64,000 bases of DNA from Ralstonia insidiosa (GTDB lineage Bacteria > Pseudomonadota > Gammaproteobacteria > Burkholderiales > Burkholderiaceae), in contig NZ_VZPV01000002.1 in the NCBI RefSeq assembly GCF_008801405.1, forward strand, positions 124,001 to 188,000, read 5' to 3'. Shown here piece after piece: positions 7,349 to 16,244 of this stretch (the stretch's first letter is position 1; the number at the start of each line of letters is the position of its first letter). The notes beneath the pieces are model-generated. The model was not told the origin of the DNA. It saw nothing but the letters and a program-made list of their open reading frames with translations, and did no database searches. Made by a program: the position numbers and the translations under genes.

Positions 7349-8359
7349 ATGGCACGCAATCGCACCCTGTGGCGCACGCTTGCAGCGGCGCTCTGTCTGT
7401 TGTCGGGCATCGGCACCGCCACGGCGCAAGACGCATTACCGCAAACCGCAAGTGCGTGCCCGCCGCCTGCGTCCGACTCCATCCCCAAAGACGGCTGGGC
7501 CGCCGCCGCCCAGCGCGCCACCGACCATGGCCTGCTCTGGCGCATCGAAAAGGACGGCCGCACATCGTGGCTGTACGGCACGATCCACGTTGCGCGTGCC
7601 GACTGGATGCTGCCTGGCCCCACCGTTCGCGATGCGCTCAAGCACAGCGATGCTGTTGCACTGGAACTCGATCTGCTCGACAAGGAAGGCAGCCGCAAGG
7701 CATTCGCTGCGCGCACGACCAAGGATGATGTTCGCCTGACAAGCGGCCGCCGCGGCGAGCGCCTCGACAAGCTCATCGCTGCCGCCTGCCTGCCCGATGC
7801 CGCGCTCACGCAGATCCGCAAGTTCCAGCCGATCATGCAACTCGCCTCATTGTCAGCACTGGGGCTGCGTGCCGATGGGCTCTACCCCGATTTCGGCATC
7901 GACCTGTTCCTGACCACCTACGCCAACAGCGTGCACCTGACCATCGTGCCGCTGGAAACCCTGGCCGACCAACTGCGTGTGCTGGACGAAATCGTACCGA
8001 AGAACGAGATGGTGCAGCAGTTCGACACCGAGCTCGATGCCATTGAATCAGGCGAGGCGCGCACGCAAACCCTCACGCTCGCCAATGCCTGGGCCGATAG
8101 CGACCTCAGCACGCTGGAGCGCTATCCGCAGTGGTGCGATTGCCTGAAAACGCCATCGGACAAGCGCGCCTTCAAGCGCCTGGTGACCAACCGCAACCGC
8201 GCCATGGCCGACAACATTGCCCGCGTGCATGCGCGTGGCCAACGTGTGTTTGGCGCCGTGGGCGCGCTGCATATGATCGGGTCGCAGGGGTTGCCGGCCC
8301 TCATGGCTGCGCGCGGATTTACGGTCACGCAAGTGCTGCCGCCGGCAGCTTCGCACTAA
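7349..8359 (+). CDS. TraB/GumN family secreted protein
   Basis: The 336-residue protein has a signal peptide ending near ATAQ (residue 27). Next comes the TraB/GumN hallmark WLYGTIHVARADW (about 74-86) and an ALELDLLD segment, and a second conserved His-containing region (GAVGALHMIGSQGLPALM) near the C-terminus. The start at 7349 is preceded by GGGGAAGAG. The family is proposed to be metal-dependent and Tiki-protease-like, but the bacterial members have no firm substrate. It stands alone, with no obvious partner. Confidence 0.82.
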   Translation: MARNRTLWRTLAAALCLLSGIGTATAQDALPQTASACPPPASDSIPKDGWAAAAQRATDHGLLWRIEKDGRTSWLYGTIHVARADWMLPGPTVRDALKHSDAVALELDLLDKEGSRKAFAARTTKDDVRLTSGRRGERLDKLIAAACLPDAALTQIRKFQPIMQLASLSALGLRADGLYPDFGIDLFLTTYANSVHLTIVPLETLADQLRVLDEIVPKNEMVQQFDTELDAIESGEARTQTLTLANAWADSDLSTLERYPQWCDCLKTPSDKRAFKRLVTNRNRAMADNIARVHARGQRVFGAVGALHMIGSQGLPALMAARGFTVTQVLPPAASH

Positions 8360-8372
8360 CCTGCTCTGGGCG

Positions 8373-8681
8373 TTAGCGCTTCTCTGGTGGGGTCGCCCCG
8401 ATGGCGGCCGCCAATTGCGCATGCGCAGCCAAATCGGCCGGCCGATGCTTGAACGTGGCACTGGCTGGATGGTTGCCAAGGAAATTGCCGTTCTTCCAGT
8501 TCTGGGATGGACGGATTGGCCGCGCGGTAAAACCACCGCCGCAGTTCGGGCACACGTTGCCGAGCACCTCATCCGCACAGGTCACGCAGAACGTGCATTC
8601 GAACGAGCAGATGCGTGCGTTGGTGGCGTCGGGTGGCAGCGCGGTGTTGCAGTGCTCGCAGGTGGGCCGGAGTTCTAGCAT
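8373..8681 (-). CDS. DUF1272 small cysteine-rich zinc-ribbon-like protein
   Basis: The 102-residue protein begins MLELRPTCEHCNTALPPD and has eight cysteines arranged in pairs (8/11, 25/29/32/35, 44/47), the DUF1272 pattern, which is expected to bind one or two zinc ions. The tail contains WKNGNFLGNHPAS, also typical of the family. The function is unknown. It is convergent with the TraB/GumN gene (13-bp gap) and points away from the YnfA-type gene. Confidence 0.85.
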   Translation of the reverse strand: MLELRPTCEHCNTALPPDATNARICSFECTFCVTCADEVLGNVCPNCGGGFTARPIRPSQNWKNGNFLGNHPASATFKHRPADLAAHAQLAAAIGATPPEKR

Positions 8682-8833
8682 GGGGTCCCCAATCGTGTTG
8701 TTGTTGGATGAGACCGCAACAATACCGAGAAACCGCTGCGCCCACGCAAGCCAATGCCATGACGCAGCCATCCCACTGCAACGTGCCACAATCGGCACCC
8801 TCATCCTGATTGCCCCGGCACCGACTCGTACTC

Positions 8834-9166
8834 GTGGACTTCCTCCGCATCGCCCTCCTGTTTGCCGTGACCGCCCTGGCGGAAATCGTTGGCTGCTACC
8901 TGCCGTGGCTCGTGCTGCGTCAGGGCAAACCCATCTGGCTGCTGCTGCCGGCAGTGGCATCGCTCGCGCTGTTTGCCTGGCTGCTGACACTGCACCCAAC
9001 GGCGGCCGGGCGCACGTATGCGGCGTACGGCGGTATGTACATCGCCGTAGCGCTGGTGTGGTTGCGCTGGGTGGATGGCATTCCCCTCACGCGGTGGGAC
9101 ATCGGCGGCGCGGCCATCGCGCTGATCGGCATGGCGATCATTGCGCTGCAACCGCAGGCAACTTGA
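8834..9166 (+). CDS. YnfA family (UPF0060) inner-membrane protein
   Basis: The 110-residue protein has four predicted membrane helices and closely follows Escherichia coli YnfA, with the shared segments EIVGCYLPW, IWLLLPA, LFAWLLTLHP and GRTYAAYGG. The GTG at 8834 was chosen because it matches the family's N-terminus. A TTG further upstream would add eight residues. YnfA proteins are small-multidrug-resistance-like membrane proteins, and transport activity is reported for some relatives but not established here. Confidence 0.85.
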   Translation: MDFLRIALLFAVTALAEIVGCYLPWLVLRQGKPIWLLLPAVASLALFAWLLTLHPTAAGRTYAAYGGMYIAVALVWLRWVDGIPLTRWDIGGAAIALIGMAIIALQPQAT

Positions 9167-9320
9167 TCGATTGCGCGCGATATTTACGCTTTCCTGACCA
9201 AAACGGAACGCTAAGCCACGGCTATGATCGGAAGGAGGATCATTGCTGTCTGCAACCGCGCAGTCAGTCACTGCAGCCGACTGCCGTCAATTCAGTCCTT
9301 TTTGCCGATGGAGGGCCTCC

Positions 9321-9629
9321 ATGCCTGCCGCAATCCTTAAACACCTTGTCGTGGCGACGGCGTTGATGTCCGCAGCCATGACCGCTTCGGCGCTCACAAC
9401 GTCGTCCACCACGTTCTCCGATCAGGAGCTTCAGGCGATGCTTGCGCAAAGCCGGCCGGTGCAGTCCGACCAGACGGCCGAGCCGACATCAAAGCCGAGG
9501 CTGCGCATCGGCCTGTCCGATTCGAGCACAGAACTCGTGCTGCCATGGTTTCTTGCCGAGCTCGTCAACGCCGTGAACCAGCGCACCTCACCCCACGATC
9601 TGGCAAAAAACCTGCGCGACGGAATCTGA
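9321..9629 (+). CDS. Small secreted protein of unknown function
   Basis: The 102-residue protein is not assigned to a known family. It has a signal peptide with cleavage near ASA (about residue 24), then a Ser/Thr/Gln-rich linker, and a C-terminal half containing LRIGLSDSSTELVLPWFLAE. The ATG at 9321 is preceded by GGAGGGCC, so it was preferred to an upstream in-frame start at 9243. It is convergent with the dienelactone-hydrolase-family gene, 10 bp apart. No operon partner is visible. Confidence 0.55.
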   Translation: MPAAILKHLVVATALMSAAMTASALTTSSTTFSDQELQAMLAQSRPVQSDQTAEPTSKPRLRIGLSDSSTELVLPWFLAELVNAVNQRTSPHDLAKNLRDGI

Positions 9630-9639
9630 CCGCCCCGCC

Positions 9640-10668
9640 TCAATGACCGGGAAAGAAAACCTCTCGCACAAAAGCCTGCACGTCTTTACGGGACTTCTGG
9701 TACGCGGCCTCGTTGCGTCCCACATGCGCGCCCAGCGACATGCACCCAGCGAAGAAATCCCGGAGCTTGGCGGGTTCAATGACTTCGCCAGTGCGCTCAG
9801 CGGTTGCCGTCCACGTATCGATATCCCACCGCACGACGCCGCATGACGTTGCCTTCGTAGCCCGGCCCAGGTAAGCCAGCGCAACCGTGCTGTCCCACCC
9901 GTGCCGAGCGCTGTCATAGCGGATCGTCCGCACGGGCACACCGGCATCTGCGTAGCGCTTGGCCAGCTGTTCGCACGGCTCAGGCATCACATAGTCGTCA
10001 TCTGCCCCCACCAGATTGAGCATGGGCGCGCGACTCAGGTCGGGCGACCAGAACACCTGACTGCACGCCGCATACACCGGAATGTGCAGCGCAAACTTGA
10101 GGTCGCTCTTGATCACGGCGCGCCGCAGCGGCTCTTCTTCCGTTTGAAAGGCCACCGTACCGCCACGCGAGAACCCCATGATGCCGATACGCGCCGGGTC
10201 GATACGCGGGTGGGTCGCCAGCAGTTGCAGCGCCTGGTAGGCATCGACCATGTCGGCCGAGTGGGGCACGCGCGTCTGGTCTTCCACCGTGCGTTTCACA
10301 CCGCGCGGCTCGAAGATGTAAATGACAAAGGTGGCAACGCCGACCTCGTTGAGTGCCTGCACCCATTGCGCCATGGCGGGTTCCACACCACTGCTGCCGT
10401 GCACGAGCACGATGGCGGGCACCTTGGCGGCATCCGTCTTGGGCAACGACAAGTCTCCCCAGACTTTCTGCTCAGGCCAATTCTGCCGACGCTCGCGCGC
10501 CAGATCGAACATGGTCTTGGGGGTGAAGCTGTTGAACTCGATCCGACCTTGGGTGTCCGGTTGCAGAGCCTGTGCCACCGCCATGGGCGACAGCACGACA
10601 GCAGCCAGCCAACTCAGACAAGAAACCCACCGGTTGAAGTGCGATGCATGGCCCGCTTCGTATCGCAT
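9640..10668 (-). CDS. Secreted dienelactone-hydrolase-family protein
   Basis: The 342-residue protein has a signal peptide (about residues 14-33) and an alpha/beta-hydrolase domain. The nucleophile elbow is GFSRGG (Ser167), the acid is in GADDDYVMPEP (about 224), and the histidine is in SARHGWDS (about 256). An oxyanion-type HGSSG stands near residue 90. AGGGG lies 8 bases before the ATG at 10668. The substrate is unknown, probably an ester acted on in the periplasm. It is a single gene with no clear partner. Confidence 0.8.
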   Translation of the reverse strand: MRYEAGHASHFNRWVSCLSWLAAVVLSPMAVAQALQPDTQGRIEFNSFTPKTMFDLARERRQNWPEQKVWGDLSLPKTDAAKVPAIVLVHGSSGVEPAMAQWVQALNEVGVATFVIYIFEPRGVKRTVEDQTRVPHSADMVDAYQALQLLATHPRIDPARIGIMGFSRGGTVAFQTEEEPLRRAVIKSDLKFALHIPVYAACSQVFWSPDLSRAPMLNLVGADDDYVMPEPCEQLAKRYADAGVPVRTIRYDSARHGWDSTVALAYLGRATKATSCGVVRWDIDTWTATAERTGEVIEPAKLRDFFAGCMSLGAHVGRNEAAYQKSRKDVQAFVREVFFPGH

Positions 10669-10720
10669 GACACATCCCCTTGCGCAGATGATGGTTGATG
10701 TCCCGTAGAACCATCTTAGG

Positions 10721-10966
10721 GAGAACCTCTGGCACCGCAACACCATCTGCCAACGGTTACACGTGCCGGCAGCCGTCTTGCAGGCTGTACGTCCATACAG
10801 CGACTTCATTCAGCGCTACCTGACGGTGAACAGTCGCAGCAGCTCGCCGATCAATCTGTACGACAAGTCGTACGGCACACCGCGCACCAACATGCTGGCG
10901 CTGGAATCGGCGGGCGAGCACCTCACCGGCATCGTGCTGCAATCGGACCCGTTGCCAGGGTGTGAT
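10721..10966 (+). pseudogene. Unidentified coding-like fragment
   Basis: In one frame this stretch reads like protein, from ENLWHRNTICQRLHVPAAVL through a conserved-looking NLYDKSYGTPRTNMLALES to VLQSDPLPG, with codon use like the neighbours. It has no convincing start and runs into the helicase promoter. I do not recognise the family. It is most likely the 3' remnant of a lost gene. The rest of the gap (10669-11043) holds the LexA-type promoter. Confidence 0.3.
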
Positions 10967-11004
10967 ATCACCGTTCTCGCTTTTGATCGGCGGGTGGCAC
11001 GGTG

Positions 11005-11020
11005 CTGTATATTTATACAG
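11005..11020 (+). promoter_or_regulatory. LexA (SOS) box
   Basis: The sequence CTGTATATTTATACAG is a perfect CTGT-N8-ACAG LexA box with an AT-rich core. A TTGATC -35-like hexamer lies at 10983-10988, so the box overlaps the probable -10 region (TATATT, 11008-11013). It sits 24 bp before the chosen helicase start, implying repression by LexA and induction by DNA damage. Confidence 0.8.
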
Positions 11021-11043
11021 TTATTTTCTGTGACGCCCTCGCC

Positions 11044-13191
11044 GTGCTTTCCGCTTCTCCCAACCCTGATACTGCCAATGACCCGGGTATCCCGAGTTAC
11101 CTGGCCCAACTGAACGACCGGCAGCGCCAAGCGGTCGAGTTCGGCATTTCCGGGGCGGATGCGGCGGAGACCGGGCCGCTGCTCGTGCTAGCCGGTGCCG
11201 GGTCGGGTAAGACGCACACGCTGGGCTGGCGCGTCGCACATCTGGTCGCCAACGGGGCGGATCCGCAACGCATCCTGCTGCTGACGTTCTCGCGCCGGGC
11301 CGCGAGTGAACTGTCCAACCGCGCCGGCCACCTGCTGGCGCGCGCCATGCAAGGCGAACGATCCAACAGCGCGCTGAACGCAGCCGGCACGTCGTACAAA
11401 ACCACCCTGCCCTGGGCCGGCACGTTCCACGGCATCGGCGCGCGCCTGCTGCGCGAATACGCCGAGCGCGTCGGCCTCGCCCACGATTTCACCATCCACG
11501 ACCGTAGCGATTCCGCCGACCTGCTCAACGTCGTACGCCACGCGCTGAACCTGTCGACCAAGGAGCGCCGCTTCCCGCTCAAGCAGACCTGCCTGGCGAT
11601 CTACTCGCGTGCCATCAACGCGGAGAGCCCGCTCAACGCCGTGCTCAAGCACCACTTCCCGTGGTGCGCGATGTGGGAAGCGCAACTACGCACACTGTTC
11701 GACGCCTATGTCGAAGCCAAGCAAGCGCAGCACGTGCTCGACTACGATGACCTGCTGCTCTACTGGCACGCGATGGTGTCCGATGCCGAACTGGCAGGAG
11801 AGATCGGTGCGCGCTTCGACCACATCCTCGTCGACGAATACCAGGACACGAACCGGCTGCAATCATCCATCCTGCGGGCGCTGCGCCCCGACGGCCGCGG
11901 CGTCACGGTGGTGGGCGACGATGCGCAGTCGATCTACGCGTTTCGTGCGGCGACGGTGCGCAATATCCTCGACTTCCCGCGCCACTTCACGCGGCCGGCG
12001 CACACGGTGCTGCTGGAGCGCAACTACCGCTCGACGCAACCGATTCTGGATGCGTCGAATGGTGTGATGCGCTTCGCCACGGAGCGCTTTGCCAAGACGC
12101 TTTGGACGGACCGCGCATCGACGCATCGACCGCGTTTGATCTCGGTACGCGATGAAGCCGAGCAGGCGCGCTGCGTGGCCGAGCAGGTGCTGCATCAGCG
12201 TGAAGGCGGCTTGGCGTTGAAATCGCAAGCGGTGCTGTTCCGCACGGCCAGCCACAGCGCGCCGCTGGAGATCGAACTCACGCGCCGCAACATCCCGTTC
12301 GTGAAATACGGCGGGCTGAAGTTTCTCGAAGCATCACACGTAAAGGATGTGCTCTCGGTGCTGCGCTGGGCCGAGAACCCGCGCAACCGTATCGCCGGGT
12401 TTCGCGTGATCCAGCTGCTGCCGGGCGCCGGCCCTGCTACCGCCGCGCGCGTGCTCGACGCCATGGCTGAAGCGGTGGACCCAATTGCCGCGCTGCTCGC
12501 CTACGCCCCCCCTGCTCGCCTGGCCGGCGACTGGGCCACGCTGACGGCGTTGATGGAAACCCTGCGCCGTCCGAAAGACAGCCTGGAATGGGCCAGTGAA
12601 CTCGAAGCCGTGGGCACCTGGTACACGCCGCACATGGAGCGCCTGCACGACGATGCTGCCGTGCGTCAGGGCGATCTGGACCAGCTCGCCCGCATGGCCG
12701 CCACCTACGCCACGCGCGAGCGCTTCCTGACCGAGATGACGCTCGACCCGCCGGAGCTCACCAGCGATGAATCCGGCGCCCCGTACCGCGATGAGGACTA
12801 CCTGATCCTCTCCACCATTCACTCATCAAAGGGCCAGGAGTGGAAGGCGGTGTACGTGCTCAACGCCGTGGACGGCTGCATGCCTGCCGACCTGGGCGCC
12901 GGTTCGCATGACGAATTGGAAGAGGAGCGCCGCCTGCTCTACGTGGCCATGACGCGTGCGCGCGAGCATCTGGACATCCTGGTGCCGCAGCGCTTCTATG
13001 TTACGCAGCAGACGCCCAATGGCGACCGCCACATCTACGCCTCGCGCACGCGCTTCATCCCGCCAGCATTGCTGCCGCTGTTTGAGGCGTGCGCCTGGCC
13101 GCCGCCCGAGCCCGGTGCGGACCTTGCAGCCGAGGCCCGCGCCGCCGCCAAGGTGGATCTCAGCAAGAAGATGCGCGGCTACTGGAAGTAG
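11044..13191 (+). CDS. UvrD/Rep-family superfamily 1 DNA helicase
   Basis: The protein has 715 residues from the GTG at 11044. Superfamily-1 motifs appear in order: LNDRQRQAV (Q motif), Walker A GAGSGKT (about 51-57), LTFSRRAA (Ia), LVDEYQDTN (II, about 262-270), VVGDDAQSIYAFR (III), ERNYRST (IV), STIHSSKGQEW (V) and LYVAMTRA (VI). It unwinds DNA 3' to 5' and probably acts in repair. An upstream GTG at 11002 is rejected because it would place the LexA box inside the gene. The C-terminus is shorter than UvrD, so this is a distinct SOS-type helicase. Its partners are unknown. Confidence 0.88.
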   Translation: MLSASPNPDTANDPGIPSYLAQLNDRQRQAVEFGISGADAAETGPLLVLAGAGSGKTHTLGWRVAHLVANGADPQRILLLTFSRRAASELSNRAGHLLARAMQGERSNSALNAAGTSYKTTLPWAGTFHGIGARLLREYAERVGLAHDFTIHDRSDSADLLNVVRHALNLSTKERRFPLKQTCLAIYSRAINAESPLNAVLKHHFPWCAMWEAQLRTLFDAYVEAKQAQHVLDYDDLLLYWHAMVSDAELAGEIGARFDHILVDEYQDTNRLQSSILRALRPDGRGVTVVGDDAQSIYAFRAATVRNILDFPRHFTRPAHTVLLERNYRSTQPILDASNGVMRFATERFAKTLWTDRASTHRPRLISVRDEAEQARCVAEQVLHQREGGLALKSQAVLFRTASHSAPLEIELTRRNIPFVKYGGLKFLEASHVKDVLSVLRWAENPRNRIAGFRVIQLLPGAGPATAARVLDAMAEAVDPIAALLAYAPPARLAGDWATLTALMETLRRPKDSLEWASELEAVGTWYTPHMERLHDDAAVRQGDLDQLARMAATYATRERFLTEMTLDPPELTSDESGAPYRDEDYLILSTIHSSKGQEWKAVYVLNAVDGCMPADLGAGSHDELEEERRLLYVAMTRAREHLDILVPQRFYVTQQTPNGDRHIYASRTRFIPPALLPLFEACAWPPPEPGADLAAEARAAAKVDLSKKMRGYWK

Positions 13192-13197
13192 ACCTCG

Positions 13198-14634
13198 TTA
13201 TTCGACATCGACTTCGGCGCGCTTGAGTACCTGCGCGGGCTCTGCGTGCGAAAGCTGCGCGAAGATCCACGCCGCCGCCGCGGTCATGAAGCCGACGCAC
13301 ACGAAGGTCTTGTGGAAGGCCGCCAGCGTATCGCGCCCTTCCGGCCCACCGGTAAAGTCGGTAAAGCCCGTGAGCAGCGCGCCAGCCGCGGCCACCCCCA
13401 GGCTCATCGACAACATCATCACCATGGAGAGCATGCTGTTGCCCGAGCTGGCATGCGGCCCACTCAGGTCTTTGAGCGTGAGCGTGTTCATGGCAGTGAA
13501 TTGCATCGAGTTGAACGTGCCAAACAGCGCCAACTGCACGATGCGCAGCCACACCGGTACGTCGGGCGTCATCACCGCAAAACTGGCCATCGTCAGGCCC
13601 ACCATGAGCGTGTTGGTGAACAGCATCCGCCGATAGCCAAAACGCTTGATGGCCCAGGTGCCCAACGGTTTGGCCGCCATGCCGGCCGCGGCCACCGGCA
13701 CCATCATCAAGCCAGCCTGCAACGGTGAGTACCCCAAGCTCACCTGCAACAGCAGCGGGATCAGGAACGGCATTCCACCCGTACCGATCCGCGCGAACAG
13801 GTTGCCGAGAATGCCGATCGAGAAGCTCGGAATGGCAAACAGCGAGCGCGGAAACAGCGGCCCCGCCTTGCCCTCAACCGTGCGCCCCGCATGCAGCCAG
13901 TATGCGGTGAGCGCCGCCAGCCCGAAGATCAGCAGCACCAGCACGGTCGCGTGCTGAAAGCCCAATCCCGATAGCCCGTCGAGCGAGAACGACACCGCTG
14001 CCATGCCAAACGCGAGCATGGCGTAGCCGGTCCAATCGAATCGGCTGTCGTCGTCTGCGCGCACATCGGGCATGACCTTGAGCGTGACGAGCGCACCAGC
14101 CAGGCCCACCGGAATGTTGATCAGGAAGATCCAGTGCCACGACACCGCCTCCACCAGCCAGCCACCCAGCGTGGGGCCGATCAGCGGGCCGATCAACCCC
14201 GGAATGGTGACGAAGCTCATGGCTGGCAGAAACTGCTCGCGCGGCACCACGCGCAACACTGTCAGCCGCCCGACCGGCATCAGCAATGCACCGCCCACGC
14301 CCTGCACCACGCGCGAGGCAATCAGCATGTTCAGGCTGCGCGACTCCGCGCACAGCAGCGAGCCGATGGTGAACAGGAAGATGGCCGCAAAGAACATGCG
14401 CCGCGTGCCGAAGCGGTCAGCCAGCCAACCCGAGGCGGGCATCAGCATGGCGGTCGTCAGCGTGTAGGCAATGATGACCGACTGCATCTTCAGCGGGCTT
14501 TCCGACAGGCTGCGCGCCATGGCCGGCAATGCCGTATTGACGATGGTGGAATCCAGCGTCTGCATGAAGAGGCCAACCGCCACCAGCCAGAGCAACGGTT
14601 GGAGGGATTTATCGACGGAAACGGAGGTGGACAT
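13198..14634 (-). CDS. DHA2-family (EmrB/QacA-like) MFS drug efflux pump
   Basis: The 478-residue protein has about 14 predicted helices. It carries the family motif LDSTIVNTALPAMARSL near residues 25-41 and the motif A-like GWLADRFGTRRMF near 70. The start at 14634 was chosen, and an ATG five codons upstream is equally possible. It likely exports hydrophobic drugs or metabolites by proton antiport. No membrane-fusion partner is adjacent. It is a clear paralogue of the pump at 57672-59084 (same length and conserved motifs). It is convergent with the helicase gene. Confidence 0.85.
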   Translation of the reverse strand: MSTSVSVDKSLQPLLWLVAVGLFMQTLDSTIVNTALPAMARSLSESPLKMQSVIIAYTLTTAMLMPASGWLADRFGTRRMFFAAIFLFTIGSLLCAESRSLNMLIASRVVQGVGGALLMPVGRLTVLRVVPREQFLPAMSFVTIPGLIGPLIGPTLGGWLVEAVSWHWIFLINIPVGLAGALVTLKVMPDVRADDDSRFDWTGYAMLAFGMAAVSFSLDGLSGLGFQHATVLVLLIFGLAALTAYWLHAGRTVEGKAGPLFPRSLFAIPSFSIGILGNLFARIGTGGMPFLIPLLLQVSLGYSPLQAGLMMVPVAAAGMAAKPLGTWAIKRFGYRRMLFTNTLMVGLTMASFAVMTPDVPVWLRIVQLALFGTFNSMQFTAMNTLTLKDLSGPHASSGNSMLSMVMMLSMSLGVAAAGALLTGFTDFTGGPEGRDTLAAFHKTFVCVGFMTAAAAWIFAQLSHAEPAQVLKRAEVDVE

Positions 14635-14822
14635 GGCAGGCAGGGGCATCAGACTTCGTACGGCGCCGAATTGCACGACGAGGCGACATTGTGGCGTGTG
14701 CGGCGCTGGCCCGCAAACCACGCAATGTGCCGGTCACCCTACAGCAAACGCGGGCACTAGGAGCAAACCCCGCCGCCTATACTGGTGGGCGTTCGTCCCA
14801 GTCACCCTCATGCAGACCTGCC

Positions 14823-16208
14823 ATGACCACCCGTACCGAACGCGACACCTTTGGCCCCATTGAAGTCCCCGCCAATCATCTGTGGGGCGCGCAGACGCAG
14901 CGCTCTCTGCAGAACTTCGACATTGCGGGCGACCGCATGCCGCGCGAGCTGATCGACGCGCTGGCCCGCATCAAGCGCGCAAGCGCCGCCGTCAACCACC
15001 GCCTGGGGCTGCTGCCGGCCGATAAAGCCAACGCCATCATCGCCGCTGCAGATGAAGTCATCGCGGGCAAGCACCCGAACGAATTCCCGCTGGTGGTCTG
15101 GCAGACCGGCTCCGGTACGCAGAGCAACATGAACATGAACGAGGTGCTTGCCAACCGCGCCAGCGAACTGCTGGGCGGCGAGCGCGGCGAGGGCCGCCTC
15201 GTGCACCCGAACGACGACGTCAACCGCAGCCAGTCGTCCAACGACGTGTTCCCGACGGCGATGCACGTGGCGGCTGTTACCGCCATCACGCGGCACCTGA
15301 TTCCGTCGCTGCGCACACTGCGCGAAACGCTTGCCAAAAAGGCGGCAGACTTCGACAGCATCATCAAGATCGGCCGCACGCACCTGCAGGACGCCACGCC
15401 GCTCACGCTCGGCCAGGAGTTCTCCGGCTATGTCGCCCAACTGCAGCACAACGAAACGCACCTGAACGCGGCGCTGCCGCACCTGTGCGAGCTGGCACTG
15501 GGCGGCACGGCAGTGGGCACCGGCCTGAACGCGCCGGCCGGCTACGCCGAACAGGTGGCCGCCGAGCTGGCTAACCTGACCGGCCTGCCCTTCGTCACCT
15601 CGCCCAACAAGTTCGAGACCATGGCCTCCGCCGATGGTCTGGTGCACGCACATGGCACGTTGAAAACGCTGGCCGCCAGCCTCACCAAGATCGCCAACGA
15701 CATCCGCTGGCTGGCGAGCGGCCCGCGCAGCGGCCTGGGGGAAATCTCCATCCCCGAGAACGAACCGGGCTCGTCCATCATGCCCGGCAAGGTCAACCCC
15801 ACGCAGAGCGAAGCCGTGACGATGCTGTGCGCGCAGGTGTTCGGCAACGATGTCGCGGTCAACATTGGCGGTGCATCCGGCAACTTCGAGCTGAACGTGT
15901 TCCGCCCGATGATTGCCTACAACTTCCTGCACAGCACACGCCTGCTGGCCGACGGCATGCGCAGCTTCAACGACCACTGCGCCGTAGGCATCGAGCCCAA
16001 CCGTGCCCGCATCGACGAACTTGTGCAGCGCTCACTGATGCTGGTGACGGCACTCAACCCGCACATCGGCTACGACAAATCCGCGCAGATCGCCAAGAAG
16101 GCACACAAGGAAGGCACGAGCCTGCGCGAGGCCGCGCTGGCACTCGGCTATGTCACGCCCGAGCAGTTTGATGCGTGGGTGCGGCCGGAGAACATGGTCG
16201 GCCGGTAA
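14823..16208 (+). CDS. fumC: Class II fumarate hydratase
   Basis: The 461-residue protein interconverts fumarate and malate in the citric acid cycle. Conserved family segments are GSGTQSNMNMN (about 97-107), HPNDDVNRSQSSNDVFPTAMH (128-148) and the superfamily signature GSSIMPGKVNP beginning near residue 316. The length is typical of FumC, and no iron-sulfur cluster is needed. The ATG at 14823 begins the family N-terminus MTTRTERDTFGPIEVP. It is convergent with the histidine-kinase gene. Confidence 0.97.
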   Translation: MTTRTERDTFGPIEVPANHLWGAQTQRSLQNFDIAGDRMPRELIDALARIKRASAAVNHRLGLLPADKANAIIAAADEVIAGKHPNEFPLVVWQTGSGTQSNMNMNEVLANRASELLGGERGEGRLVHPNDDVNRSQSSNDVFPTAMHVAAVTAITRHLIPSLRTLRETLAKKAADFDSIIKIGRTHLQDATPLTLGQEFSGYVAQLQHNETHLNAALPHLCELALGGTAVGTGLNAPAGYAEQVAAELANLTGLPFVTSPNKFETMASADGLVHAHGTLKTLAASLTKIANDIRWLASGPRSGLGEISIPENEPGSSIMPGKVNPTQSEAVTMLCAQVFGNDVAVNIGGASGNFELNVFRPMIAYNFLHSTRLLADGMRSFNDHCAVGIEPNRARIDELVQRSLMLVTALNPHIGYDKSAQIAKKAHKEGTSLREAALALGYVTPEQFDAWVRPENMVGR

Positions 16209-16244
16209 TAAGCCGCGGGCTGCCCCGGGCCTGCGTTGACAACC

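Noticed and set aside
11002..11043. Upstream GTG start for the helicase
   Set aside because: It would put the LexA box inside the coding sequence. The downstream GTG at 11044 gives the normal N-terminus before the Q motif.
14808..15977. Minus-strand frame of 389 codons within fumC
   Set aside because: It is the antisense shadow of fumC, which has all family motifs on the plus strand.
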